A stretch of DNA of 64,000 nucleotides, from NCBI RefSeq assembly GCF_000718555.1, contig NZ_JOAN01000016.1, positions 1-64,000 on the forward strand, written 5' to 3'. The notes under the pieces were generated by a model, which saw only the letters and a list, made by a program, of their open reading frames with translations, was not told the DNA's origin and made no database searches. This document shows positions 16,997-25,279 of the stretch, one piece after another. The stretch is from Micromonospora chokoriensis (GTDB lineage Bacteria > Actinomycetota > Actinomycetes > Mycobacteriales > Micromonosporaceae). The stretch's first letter is position 1; every line of letters begins with the position of its first letter. Made by a program: the position numbers and the translations under genes.

Positions 16997-18034
16997 TTAG
17001 AACCTCAGCACGACTTGGAGGACGTCACCGGCGCCGCGATCGAGCAGCGCGAGGGCGTCGGCGACCGCGCTGGCGTCGACGATGTGGCTGACCAGCGGCA
17101 GTGGGTCGACGCTGTGTTCGGCCACCAGGTCCATGAAGGTCTGCGCGACCCGGTCTCCGGTCCACCGGCCGGCCATGCTCGGCGCGGGGGTGGGCCCGGA
17201 GACCTGGGCGGCCACCAACTGGATGCGGTTGTGGTGGAACTCCTCGCCGAGGCCGAGCGCGTCGGCCTGGCCCTGGTAGAAGCCGGCGGCCACGACCCGG
17301 CCGGCGTGGGTGGTGGATCGGATCGCCTCGTGCAGCGCCGGGTACGCGCCGGACAGCTCCAGGCAGACGTCGGCTCCTCGACCGTTTGTGGCCTGGCGCA
17401 GCATGGCGGCGGCGGACGCGACAGTGGCGTCAACAGTGGCTGTCGCGCCGTAGCGGGCGGCATGTGCCAGCCGGTCGGGCACCGGGTCGACGGCCACCAC
17501 CCGGGCCCCGGAGAGCACGGCGAGCCGGGTGGCGAGCAGCCCGATCACGCCTTGCCCGAAGACACCGACCCAGTCGCCGAGGTGCAGGTCACCGGCGAGC
17601 ACGGCGGTCAGCGCGATGGCGCCGGGCCGGGCGAAGACCGCGGCGAGCGGGTCCATCCCGGCGGGGAGCGCGCGGACCGCGTCGGCGGCGAGCACGGCCT
17701 CGGCCCGGTGCCCCCAGATGCCCCAGACGAGCTGCCCTGGGTGCCGGTCGGTGACCTCGGGTGCGACCTCGATGATCTCGCCGACCTCTTCGTAGCCGAA
17801 GCCGATCAGCGGGTAGGGCACCGGGGTCTGTCGGGGGACGAACATCCGGGCGGCGTCGTCCCAGTCCTTGCTGAGCCGGGGATTGCTGCCCCGGTAGAGG
17901 GTCAGCTCGGTGCCGGCGGAGATGCCCGAGTAGCAGGTGCGGACGCGGACCTGGCCGGGGCCGAGCGGATCCGGGGGGCAGGGCTCGAGGCTGATGCGTC
18001 GAGGACCCGCGAGAGAGACCACCCAGTTGCCCAT
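16997..18034 (-). CDS. MDR-type (zinc-less) alcohol/sugar dehydrogenase
   Basis: A 345-residue medium-chain dehydrogenase. The N-terminal GroES-like domain (about 20-130) has CYSGISAGTELTLYRG, but the usual catalytic-zinc Cys-His pattern and the four-Cys structural zinc lobe are absent. The Rossmann domain (about 140-290) has VFGQGVIGLLATRLA and the acidic AVDPVPDR, pointing to NAD. Homologues are annotated as threonine- or sorbitol-dehydrogenase-like and occur in sugar operons. It is the first gene of a three-gene operon divergent from an ABC importer, with a shared control region. It probably oxidises a hydroxyl of the imported sugar. Confidence 0.82.
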   Translation of the reverse strand: MGNWVVSLAGPRRISLEPCPPDPLGPGQVRVRTCYSGISAGTELTLYRGSNPRLSKDWDDAARMFVPRQTPVPYPLIGFGYEEVGEIIEVAPEVTDRHPGQLVWGIWGHRAEAVLAADAVRALPAGMDPLAAVFARPGAIALTAVLAGDLHLGDWVGVFGQGVIGLLATRLAVLSGARVVAVDPVPDRLAHAARYGATATVDATVASAAAMLRQATNGRGADVCLELSGAYPALHEAIRSTTHAGRVVAAGFYQGQADALGLGEEFHHNRIQLVAAQVSGPTPAPSMAGRWTGDRVAQTFMDLVAEHSVDPLPLVSHIVDASAVADALALLDRGAGDVLQVVLRF

Positions 18035-18066
18035 GTGTCACATCCCGGTAGCACTGGGCTCCAGGA

Positions 18067-18103
18067 TAGCAAAAAATCGCAATATGTCTTGCTATTGATC
18101 AAT
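18067..18103. promoter_or_regulatory. Operator candidates in the divergent sugar-locus promoter
   Basis: This AT-rich stretch between the dehydrogenase and binding-protein genes contains TAGCAA (18067-18072) facing TTGCTA (18089-18094), and the perfect palindrome ATTGATCAAT (18094-18103). The local base composition stands out against the surrounding DNA. No regulator gene adjoins, so the binding protein is unknown. Confidence 0.55.
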
Positions 18104-18149
18104 CGAAGGTGTTGGATCCGTCATGTACCCTTCGAGAGGAGTGCCACTG

Positions 18150-19544
18150 ATGTCAGCACCTCCGAGGCGGATACTCGCCACCACCCTGATCCTGGCACTG
18201 ACCACGTCCACCCTGCTGGCCTGCGGCGACGATGGGTCAGACAGCAACAGCAAGAAGATCACCGTGTGGAGCCTGGAGGACGTGGCCGACCGGGTCACCG
18301 CCACCAAGGCGATCATCGCCGACTTCACCGCGAAGACCGGGATCCAGGTCGAACTCGTGACCGTCAACGAGGACCAGTTCCCCTCCCTGATCGCCGCCAA
18401 CGCCGCCGCTGGGGACCTGCCCGACGTGGTCGGGTCGGTCTCCCTCGCCGGCATCCGCACGCTCGCCGGCAACGAGCTGCTGCACGCCTCGGCGAACGCG
18501 GAGGTCGTCGACAAGCTGGGCAAGCAGACGTTCTCCCCCCGGGCACTGGAGCTCACCTCCGACGACGGCACACAGCTCGCCGTGCCCAGCGACGGATGGG
18601 GGCAGCTGCTCGTCTACCGCAAGGACCTGTTCGCCGCGGCCGGCCTGCCCGCCCCCGACACGTACGAGCGGATCACCGCCGCCGCAGCGAGGCTGAACAC
18701 CGGCGGCGTCGCCGGGATCACCGCGGCGACCGCCCCTAGCGACGTGTTCACCCAGCAGACCTTCGAGCATCTGGCGCTGGCCAACGGCTGCCAACTCACC
18801 GACGACTCGGGGAAGGTCACCCTGGATTCGCCCCAGTGCGTCGAGGCGTTCCGCTTCTATGGCGACCTGATCCGCACCAGCTCGGTAAAGGGCGCGCAGG
18901 ACGTGGACACCACCCGGGCCACCTACTTCGCAGGCAAGGCGGCCATGGTGATCTGGTCACCGTTCATCCTCGACGAGCTGGCCGGGCTGCGCAACGACGC
19001 CAAGCCGACCTGCCCGCAGTGCCAGGCGGACCCGGCGTTCCTCGCGAAGAACAGCGGGTTCGTCACCGCGATCAAGGGCCCGAACGGCACCGAGCCGGCC
19101 CAGTACGGCGAGATCAGCTCCTGGGCCGTGCTGGACGGCGCGGTCACCGACCCGGCGAAGTCCTTCGTGGAGTTCATGCACAGCGACGGCTACCCACGCT
19201 GGTTCGGCATGTCGCCGGAGGGCCGCTTCCCGGTGCGCAAGGGCACCCCCGCCGAGCCGGAGGCGTACCTGAGCGCCTGGAACTCCAGCCAGGCGGGCGT
19301 CGATGCGAAGAAACCCCTCGCCGACGTGTACGGCGAGGAGGTGCTGGCCACGCTGCGCCGCAGCCCGGACACCTTCGGGCGGTGGGGTCTCAGTCAGGGG
19401 CAGGGCAAACTCGTCGGCGCCATGCTCGGCGAGTTGCCGGTCCCCAAGGTGCTGGGCGACCTCGTCGCGGGCAAGTCCGACGCGGCGGCCACCGCCAGCC
19501 GGGCCAAGAAGGACGTGGACGCCATCAAGGCGGGCGTCAATTGA
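18150..19544 (+). CDS. Sugar ABC transporter substrate-binding lipoprotein
   Basis: A 464-residue extracellular solute-binding protein of family 1. The N terminus is a lipoprotein signal with basic start (PPRRIL), hydrophobic core and the lipobox LLAC, giving lipidated Cys near residue 24. The mature part begins with KKITVWSLEDVADRVTATKA, the first strand of the maltose-binding-protein-like fold. I start at ATG 18150, eight bases after GAGAGGAG, rather than the upstream ATG at 18123. Four cysteines in the middle (CQLTD, PQCVE, CPQC) may form disulfides. It would deliver an oligosaccharide to the two permeases encoded next. Confidence 0.9.
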   Translation: MSAPPRRILATTLILALTTSTLLACGDDGSDSNSKKITVWSLEDVADRVTATKAIIADFTAKTGIQVELVTVNEDQFPSLIAANAAAGDLPDVVGSVSLAGIRTLAGNELLHASANAEVVDKLGKQTFSPRALELTSDDGTQLAVPSDGWGQLLVYRKDLFAAAGLPAPDTYERITAAAARLNTGGVAGITAATAPSDVFTQQTFEHLALANGCQLTDDSGKVTLDSPQCVEAFRFYGDLIRTSSVKGAQDVDTTRATYFAGKAAMVIWSPFILDELAGLRNDAKPTCPQCQADPAFLAKNSGFVTAIKGPNGTEPAQYGEISSWAVLDGAVTDPAKSFVEFMHSDGYPRWFGMSPEGRFPVRKGTPAEPEAYLSAWNSSQAGVDAKKPLADVYGEEVLATLRRSPDTFGRWGLSQGQGKLVGAMLGELPVPKVLGDLVAGKSDAAATASRAKKDVDAIKAGVN

Positions 19545-20497
19545 CCACCACCGTGCCAGGCCCCGGCCGCTCCCCCACCCGGGATCGGCCGGCACCACCC
19601 CGACGCCGACCGCTGACGCTGCGCCGCCGCGAATCCCGGGCCGGGCTCGCGCTCGTCGCACCGACCCTGCTCGTCACCATCGCGGTCATCGGCATCCCGA
19701 TCGTGTGGACCGTGGTGCTCGCCTTCCAACGGGTCCGGCTCGCCACGCTGCGCAAGACCGGCCTGTTCGGCGAGTTCACCATGGACAACATCGACCGGGT
19801 GCTGCACACCCCCGGCTTCGCCGAGACGCTGTGGGTCACGCTCATCTACAGCATCGGCGGCACCGTCGGGTCGATCCTGCTCGGTCTGGTGGCCGCCCTG
19901 GTCGTCCGCCGACCGTTCCGGGGCCGCACCCTGGTCCGGGCGTCCATGCTGCTGCCGTACGTGGCACCGGTGGTCGCGGTGACGTTCGTCTGGCAGGTGA
20001 TGCTCGACCCGCAGCTCGGCATCGTCAACGCATGGGGTCAACGCCTGCTCGGCTGGGACACGCCGGTGCCGTTCCTCACCCAGGAGTCGACCGCGCTGGC
20101 TACGGTGATCGTCTTCGAGGCGTGGCGGTACTTCCCGTTCGCGTTCCTGTTCCTGCTGGCCCGGCTCCAGGCGGTGCCCGGTGAGTTGGAGGAGGCCGCC
20201 CGCGTCGACGGCGCCACCCCCACCCAGCGGTTCCGGCACATCCTGCTGCCGCAACTACTGCCGGTGATCGCCCTGCTGGGCGTGCTGCGCTTCATCATGA
20301 CGTTCAACAAGTTCGACGACGTCTACCTGCTCACCGGCGGTGCGGCCGGCACCGAGGTGGTCAGCGTGCGGGTTTACGAGTTCCTCACCGCCCGTACCGA
20401 CATCGGGGCCGCGGCCGCGCAGGCGGTCGTGCTGGCCGTGGTGCTCATCGTGTTCGTGCTGATCTATCTGCGCTTCTTCGGACGGAGGGTGGGCTGA
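19541..20497 (+). CDS. Sugar ABC transporter permease (MalF-like)
   Basis: A 318-residue inner-membrane permease with six membrane segments after a 35-residue cytosolic N terminus. The EAA loop that contacts the ATPase is ELEEAARVDGATPTQRF near residue 220, followed by ILLPQLLP. The TTG at 19541 overlaps the binding-protein stop (TTGA); GTG 19553 is a second possibility. It is followed by the second permease with a TGATG overlap. No ATP-binding gene is present, so a shared MsiK-type ATPase encoded elsewhere is expected, as in other actinobacterial oligosaccharide importers. Confidence 0.9.
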   Translation: MTTTVPGPGRSPTRDRPAPPRRRPLTLRRRESRAGLALVAPTLLVTIAVIGIPIVWTVVLAFQRVRLATLRKTGLFGEFTMDNIDRVLHTPGFAETLWVTLIYSIGGTVGSILLGLVAALVVRRPFRGRTLVRASMLLPYVAPVVAVTFVWQVMLDPQLGIVNAWGQRLLGWDTPVPFLTQESTALATVIVFEAWRYFPFAFLFLLARLQAVPGELEEAARVDGATPTQRFRHILLPQLLPVIALLGVLRFIMTFNKFDDVYLLTGGAAGTEVVSVRVYEFLTARTDIGAAAAQAVVLAVVLIVFVLIYLRFFGRRVG

Positions 20498-21363
20498 TGG
20501 ACCGGGACATGGTCGAGACGGTGAGCCTGCGTTGGCTGCGCCGCCTGGTGATCGCCGTGTTCCTGCTGATCACCGTCTTCCCCTTCTACTACATGCTGGT
20601 GCTCTCGGTGCGCCCCATCGAGCGGCTGCTGCTCGACCCCGGCGCGTTGGTGGTCGGCTTCGGTGAGCTGACCGTGGCCACGTACGCCGAGGTGTTGAAG
20701 GCCACCGACGACGGTGGCCAGGGTTTCCTCACCTTCATCCGCAACAGCGGAATGGTCGCCGTCGCGGCGACCGTGCTCACCCTCCTGGTCGCGATCCCCG
20801 GCGCGTACGCGGTGGCCCGGCTGCGGTTCTTCGGCCGGCGGCAGGTGGACTTCCTGTTCCTGGCGGTCTACCTGTTCCCGTCGATCGTCATCGCGATCCC
20901 GCTGTTCGTGGTCTTCACCCGGGCCGGGCTGCGCGGCTCACTGTTCGGTCTGGTGCTGGTCTACATCTCGCAGACGTTGCCGGTGTCGGTCTACATGCTG
21001 AAGAACTACTTCGAGACCATCCCGGTCAGTCTGGAGGAATCCGCCGCCATCGACGGCGCCGGCCGACTCGGCATCATCCGGCGCGTCAGCCTGCCCCTCG
21101 CGATGCCGTCGATCATGGCGGTCGCGCTCTACGACTTCATGATCGCCTGGAACGAGTTCCTCTTCGCGCTGCTGTTCCTGGTCGACAAGCCCGACCGGTG
21201 GACGGTGTCACTGGGGCTGTCCCTGCTCGCCGACGGCGTGGAGGTGCCCAAGACGGTGCTGATGGCCGGGTCGGTCGTCCTCACCCTGCCCATCGTGATC
21301 CTCTTCTTCGCCAGCGAACGACTCCTCACCGAGGGGCTGACCAGCGGGGCCGAGAAGGGTTGA
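20497..21363 (+). CDS. Sugar ABC transporter permease (MalG-like)
   Basis: A 288-residue permease, the partner of the preceding gene. The first membrane helix is LVIAVFLLITVFPFYYMLVL (about 17-36), five more follow, and the EAA loop ESAAIDGAGRLGIIRRVSLP is near residue 185. ATG 20497 overlaps the upstream stop in TGATG, so the two permeases are coupled. The operon ends with a 10-bp-arm hairpin eight bases after the stop. The binding protein, two permeases and divergent catabolic enzymes together describe uptake and breakdown of one carbohydrate. Confidence 0.9.
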   Translation: MDRDMVETVSLRWLRRLVIAVFLLITVFPFYYMLVLSVRPIERLLLDPGALVVGFGELTVATYAEVLKATDDGGQGFLTFIRNSGMVAVAATVLTLLVAIPGAYAVARLRFFGRRQVDFLFLAVYLFPSIVIAIPLFVVFTRAGLRGSLFGLVLVYISQTLPVSVYMLKNYFETIPVSLEESAAIDGAGRLGIIRRVSLPLAMPSIMAVALYDFMIAWNEFLFALLFLVDKPDRWTVSLGLSLLADGVEVPKTVLMAGSVVLTLPIVILFFASERLLTEGLTSGAEKG

Positions 21364-21370
21364 GTGGATT

Positions 21371-21406
21371 GGCGTCACAGTCCGGATACGCTCGGGCTGT
21401 GACGCC
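21371..21406 (+). terminator. Hairpin terminator after the sugar importer operon
   Basis: GGCGTCACAG (21371-21380) pairs with CTGTGACGCC (21397-21406) across a 16-base loop that itself can extend the stem. There is no T tail. Such tail-less hairpins often end actinobacterial operons. Confidence 0.65.
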
Positions 21407-21475
21407 TCCCACAATCACCGTCATGTCCGTACCATCGGCACGTCCTTATTCCGGCACATCTGAGGGAGCCGGCGC

Positions 21476-22090
21476 ATGAGTCAGGCACGACGGAATCGCC
21501 CGACCGAAACGGACGGCGAGGACTACACCGACCGGCTACAACGCCTCGGTGGTGCCCGGTGGAAGCAGGTGCTCGACGTGCAGGCGCCGTACCGGCGGAA
21601 TCTGCGCCAGCTCAATCTGGGCAACACCCTCGACGTCGGCTCCGGCCTGGGTCGCAACCTCGCCAACCTGGACGGCAACGGCGTCGGCGTCGACCACAAC
21701 CCGACCTCGGTCGCGCACTCACGGGCCGCCGGGTTCGAGGCCTACACGGTGGACGAGTTCAAAGACAGCCCGCACGCCCGGCCTGGCGCGTTCGACTCGC
21801 TGCTCGCCGCGCACCTGCTGGAGCACCTGCCGGCCGACGAGGCACGCGACGTCATCTCGTCCTACCTGCCGTACGTGCGCTCGGGTGGGCAGGCCGTGTT
21901 CATCACCCCGCAGGAACGCGGGTACGCCAGTGACGCCTCACACGTCCGGTTCGTCGGCTTCGAGGAGGCGGCGCAGACCTGTCAAGAGCTGGGTCTGACC
22001 GTCACCAAGCAGTACTCGTTCCCGTTCGCCCGGCCGCTCGGGAAGGTGTTCACCTACAACGAGTTCATCACGGTGGCCCGGCTGCCCTGA
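21476..22090 (+). CDS. Class I SAM-dependent methyltransferase
   Basis: A 204-residue methyltransferase of the UbiE/COQ5-like fold. Motif I for S-adenosylmethionine is LDVGSGLGRNLA (about residues 52-63), the acidic loop is VGVDHNP and the post-II motif is LLAAHLLEHLP near residue 105. The C-terminal beta hairpin is present (TKQYSFPF...EFITVARL). ATG 21476 follows GAGGGAGCC. The acceptor is unknown. A second unrelated methyltransferase follows after 56 bases on the same strand. Confidence 0.85.
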   Translation: MSQARRNRPTETDGEDYTDRLQRLGGARWKQVLDVQAPYRRNLRQLNLGNTLDVGSGLGRNLANLDGNGVGVDHNPTSVAHSRAAGFEAYTVDEFKDSPHARPGAFDSLLAAHLLEHLPADEARDVISSYLPYVRSGGQAVFITPQERGYASDASHVRFVGFEEAAQTCQELGLTVTKQYSFPFARPLGKVFTYNEFITVARLP

Positions 22091-22146
22091 TCCCGGCTGT
22101 CCCGGGTCGCCCGCCCAGCCCCCACCGGCCCGGTTACGGTGGCCAC

Positions 22147-22752
22147 ATGGCCAACCCGACCCGCTGGGCGACCGACACCGGTCCCGAGCACTCACAGTGG
22201 TATATCGACCGGTTCCGCAAGCTCGTGGCCGAGGGTGCGGACCTGGCCGGCGAGGCCCGACTGGTGGACGCGCTGGTCGCGCCCGGCTCACGGATCCTCG
22301 ACGCCGGCAGCGGCACCGGCCGCGTCGGTGCCGCGCTGGCCGAGCGGGGGCACACGGTGGTCGGGGTGGACGCCGACCCCGCCCTGGTGGCCGCCGCCCG
22401 CGCCGACTACCCCGGCCCGACGTGGCTGGTCGCCGACCTCGCCGAGTTGGATCTTCCAGCGCTGGGTGAGGCGGAGCCGTTCGACGCCGCGGTGCTGGCC
22501 GGCAACGTGCTCGCCTTCGTCGCCGTCGGCACCGAACCGGAGGTGTTGCGACGGGTGGCCGCACACCTGCGGCCCGACGGCGTGCTGACCGTGGGCTTCG
22601 GCACCGAGCGCGGTTACCCGCTGACCGCGTTCGACGCCGACGCGGTGACCGCCGGGCTGCGCGTGGAGCAACGCTTCGCCACCTGGGACCTGCGCCCGTG
22701 GCGCGACGACGCCCCGTTCGCGGTCAGCGTCCTGCGCCGCCCGGCGGACTGA
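22147..22752 (+). CDS. Class I SAM-dependent methyltransferase
   Basis: A 201-residue methyltransferase. Residues 44-56 (SRILDAGSGTGRV) are motif I, GVDADPALVAAARADYP is the acidic loop and following helix, and LAGNVLAFVAVG is motif IV. It is similar in fold but not in detail to the preceding gene, so the two are neighbours rather than a recent duplication. Its frame ends 22 bases before the convergent EccB gene. The acceptor substrate is not predictable. Confidence 0.85.
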   Translation: MANPTRWATDTGPEHSQWYIDRFRKLVAEGADLAGEARLVDALVAPGSRILDAGSGTGRVGAALAERGHTVVGVDADPALVAAARADYPGPTWLVADLAELDLPALGEAEPFDAAVLAGNVLAFVAVGTEPEVLRRVAAHLRPDGVLTVGFGTERGYPLTAFDADAVTAGLRVEQRFATWDLRPWRDDAPFAVSVLRRPAD

Positions 22753-22773
22753 CCCCGGCGGGGCCGCGTCCCC

Positions 22774-24159
22774 TCAGTCCAGGGCGGCGACAGCCCGGGC
22801 GGCGGCCGGGTCCAGGGTGGCCCCGGCGGGCACCAGGCTGACCAGCCCGGCCGGCAGCCGCACCGGGCGCACGTCGCGGTAGCCGAGCATCGCGAGCACC
22901 TCCCGGTCCGCCAGCACGTACCGTCGGCCCAGGTCGGTGACGACGGAGACCGCTCCGCCGGTCGCGCCGGGCGCCGCAGCGGCCTCGACCACCGCGCCGC
23001 GACCCGGCTCCACCACGACGTGGTCGGCCAGCACCGCGCCGCCGGTCGGCGCGGTGCGTGGCGCGGCCGTCAGGTCCCGCAGTGGTACGCCCCAACGCAC
23101 CTCGCCAACCCCGCCGTCGTCGGCGACGCGGGTACAGAGCGCCCCGTCGTTGCCGGCCGCGAGCCGGGGCGGGGTCGGCGGCGGGGCGTTCGGGCCGGTC
23201 GGGGCGAGATCGGGCACCGTGGGCAGCGCGGCGAACCGGCCCAACGTCATCGGCACCGGCTCGCCCTGCCCGGTGCGGGCCAGCAACAGCCCCGCCTGCA
23301 ACTCGGTGATGCCAGCCAGGCCGGCATCGAGGGCCACCGCGTACTGCCGGCCGCCCCCGGAGTTGCTCACCAGGTAGACCATGCCAATCGTGGCACCCGG
23401 CACCCGAGTCGCGGGCCGGCCCAGCGCGGGCAGGTCGAGCGGGGCGAGGTCGGTGCCGGCGGGCAACGAGTTGAGCAGTGCCGGCGCCACCGGCACCGCC
23501 TGGGCCCGGGTGGTGGCGAGCGCCGCCAGCACCCTGCTGGGATCGCGGACCAGGTAGCGCCGCTGGTGCCAGACCAGGTGCAGCCCGCCGTCGGGGTGGC
23601 GCAACAGCAGCGCGTCGTCGCCGAGCGGCCGGCCGCCGTGGGGCTCGGTGCCGATCAGCAGCGCGGAGCGGGGCGCTTCGACGCGCGCGCCGGCCGGGAC
23701 CGTCGAGCAGACGGTCCACGCCGCAGTGGCCAGCCGGCCGGGGGCGGGCAGCGAGTCGGGGGCGTCGGCGATGCCCAACGGCAGGCCGCGCGGCACTCCG
23801 TCGATCGTGCGTCGGGACACCAGCACGGTCTTCGACCGGTCCGCGCCGACGATGAGCAGCGCCGAGGCGTAGTTGAGCACCGGATGCAGCTTCTGCTCGC
23901 GATAGACGAACCGGGCGCCGGACTCCTTTTCCACGATCACCGCGCCAGGGTCCCGCCACCCCTTGCCGCCACCGGCGAACAGGCCGTATAGGGCGAAACC
24001 ACCGAGCCCGATCGCCGCGACCAGGACGCTGGCCAGGCCAGCGCCGGCCAACCGCCGAAACGGTGACTGCGCGGGATCGGTCTCCCGCATGACCAGGGCG
24101 GCGACTGCCCGCTGGACGCTGAACTGGTAGGAGTGCAGCTGGTCCTGCCGCGATGGCAT
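22774..24159 (-). CDS. eccB: Type VII secretion protein EccB
   Basis: A 461-residue core protein of ESX/type VII secretion. The N-terminal signature MPSRQDQLHSYQFSVQR is diagnostic, followed by a single membrane helix at about 38-60 and a large extracytoplasmic region with repeated beta motifs, ending in the LVSLVPAGATLDPAAARA segment. It anchors the EccBCDE membrane complex. Here no eccC, eccD, eccE, mycP or WXG100 gene is adjacent, so it is an isolated copy, or the rest of the locus is elsewhere. The ATG at 24159 is fixed by the signature. Upstream, divergent, is the spermidine-synthase-like gene. Confidence 0.88.
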   Translation of the reverse strand: MPSRQDQLHSYQFSVQRAVAALVMRETDPAQSPFRRLAGAGLASVLVAAIGLGGFALYGLFAGGGKGWRDPGAVIVEKESGARFVYREQKLHPVLNYASALLIVGADRSKTVLVSRRTIDGVPRGLPLGIADAPDSLPAPGRLATAAWTVCSTVPAGARVEAPRSALLIGTEPHGGRPLGDDALLLRHPDGGLHLVWHQRRYLVRDPSRVLAALATTRAQAVPVAPALLNSLPAGTDLAPLDLPALGRPATRVPGATIGMVYLVSNSGGGRQYAVALDAGLAGITELQAGLLLARTGQGEPVPMTLGRFAALPTVPDLAPTGPNAPPPTPPRLAAGNDGALCTRVADDGGVGEVRWGVPLRDLTAAPRTAPTGGAVLADHVVVEPGRGAVVEAAAAPGATGGAVSVVTDLGRRYVLADREVLAMLGYRDVRPVRLPAGLVSLVPAGATLDPAAARAVAALD

Positions 24160-24288
24160 GCGTCCCCTCCGGTGGATTGGCCGGGCACAGGATATGCGCT
24201 CCGTCGACCTCCCGCAGACCCTGCGTGGCCGTCCGTCACGGGGCAACCGGTACCATCCGTGGACGAATCCGGCGGCGAGAGGGCACCC

Positions 24289-25008
24289 GTGGGCGCGCGT
24301 TTCGAAGAGCTGGCCTGGCGGGAGACTCCGATCGGCGCGATCAGCCTGCGCCGACGTCGGGACCCGGCACTCCAGGTCGAGGTGTACGAGGTCAAGCTCG
24401 ACGACGAGTACCTGATGTCCAGCCTCTTCCCGGTCGCGGAGATCGAGCTGGCTCGGCTCGGTCTCGCCGAGGTGCCCGGTGACTCGCTGGACGTGGTCGT
24501 CGGCGGTCTCGGGTTGGGCTACACCGCCTGCGCGGCGCTGGGCGATCCACGGGTGCGCTCACTGCTCGTGGTGGAGGCGATCGAGGACGTGATCGACTGG
24601 CACCAGCGAGGGCTGCTGCCGTTCGCGGCGGGGCTCGCCGAGGACCCCCGGACCCGGTTCGTGCAGGCCGACTTCTTCGCGGCGGTGGCCGGTGACACCG
24701 GTTTCGACGCCGAGGTGCCCGGTCGGCGGTTCGACGCCGTGCTGCTCGACGTCGACCACTCCCCGCGCAACGTGCTGCACCCGAGCCACGCGGCGTTCTA
24801 TCCGCCGGCTGGGTTGCGCCGCCTGGCCGCCCTGCTGCGCCCGGAGGGCGTCTTCGCGCTCTGGTCGGACGACCCGCCGGACGCCGAGTTCACCGCGGCG
24901 CTCACCGAGGTGTTCGTGGACGTGCGGGCGCACGTCGTGCCGTTCGCCAACCCGCTGACCGGCGGCGAGTCGGCCAACACCGTCTACGTGGCACGCGCTG
25001 GCGGCTGA
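24289..25008 (+). CDS. Spermidine-synthase-like (spermine/spermidine synthase fold) protein
   Basis: A 239-residue Rossmann-fold protein related to polyamine aminopropyltransferases. The cofactor-binding glycine loop is VVGGLGLGYTA near residue 68, VVEAIEDVIDW follows as the acidic end of the second strand, and DAVLLDVDHSPRNVL near 150 resembles the catalytic Asp segment. The last third (ANPLTGGESANTVYVAR) closes the fold. GTG 24289 lies after GAGAGGG; GTG 24259 in the same frame is possible. It may be a methyltransferase rather than an aminopropyltransferase because the polyamine-binding N-terminal beta domain is only partly present. Confidence 0.75.
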   Translation: MGARFEELAWRETPIGAISLRRRRDPALQVEVYEVKLDDEYLMSSLFPVAEIELARLGLAEVPGDSLDVVVGGLGLGYTACAALGDPRVRSLLVVEAIEDVIDWHQRGLLPFAAGLAEDPRTRFVQADFFAAVAGDTGFDAEVPGRRFDAVLLDVDHSPRNVLHPSHAAFYPPAGLRRLAALLRPEGVFALWSDDPPDAEFTAALTEVFVDVRAHVVPFANPLTGGESANTVYVARAGG

Positions 25009-25019
25009 TCGACTCGGGT
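25007..25019 (+). repeat. GATCGACTCGGGT repeat copy at a gene end
   Basis: The same 13-base word as at 13763-13775 and, inverted, at 442-454. Here it overlaps the stop codon of the spermidine-synthase-like gene and is followed by GTCGGGCATGGTGTCGGCC. Confidence 0.5.
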
Positions 25020-25098
25020 GTCGGGCATGGTGTCGGCCGGACTGGGAATCTGAACCCGGGCCCGCCGCACCAGGCGCGGCCGGCTACGGGAGGTCGAG

Positions 25099-25275
25099 AT
25101 GCGTGCACTGCTCTGGGTCGTCGGCGTGGTCGCCGGTGTGCTGATTCTGCTCGGGTTGATCCTCGAGGCGGTCCGCTGGCTGATCATCATCGGTCTGATC
25201 GCACTGGTGATCGTGATCATCTTGGGCGTCGTCAAGGGGCGGCAGGCCATGAGCCACCAGTCCCGCCGACGGTGA
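25099..25275 (+). CDS. Small membrane protein (58 residues)
   Basis: A short gene starting at ATG 25099 with GGGAGGTCGAG before it. Residues 3-24 and 28-46 are two strongly hydrophobic segments (LLWVVGVVAGVLILLGLIL and WLIIIGLIALVIVIILGVV) separated by EAVR, followed by a basic tail KGRQAMSHQSRRR. The topology is a membrane hairpin with the tail in the cytosol. Codon third positions are GC-rich. It is flanked by unrelated genes and I do not recognise its family; it resembles the numerous small actinobacterial membrane proteins of unknown function. Confidence 0.75.
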   Translation: MRALLWVVGVVAGVLILLGLILEAVRWLIIIGLIALVIVIILGVVKGRQAMSHQSRRR

Positions 25276-25279
25276 CGGG

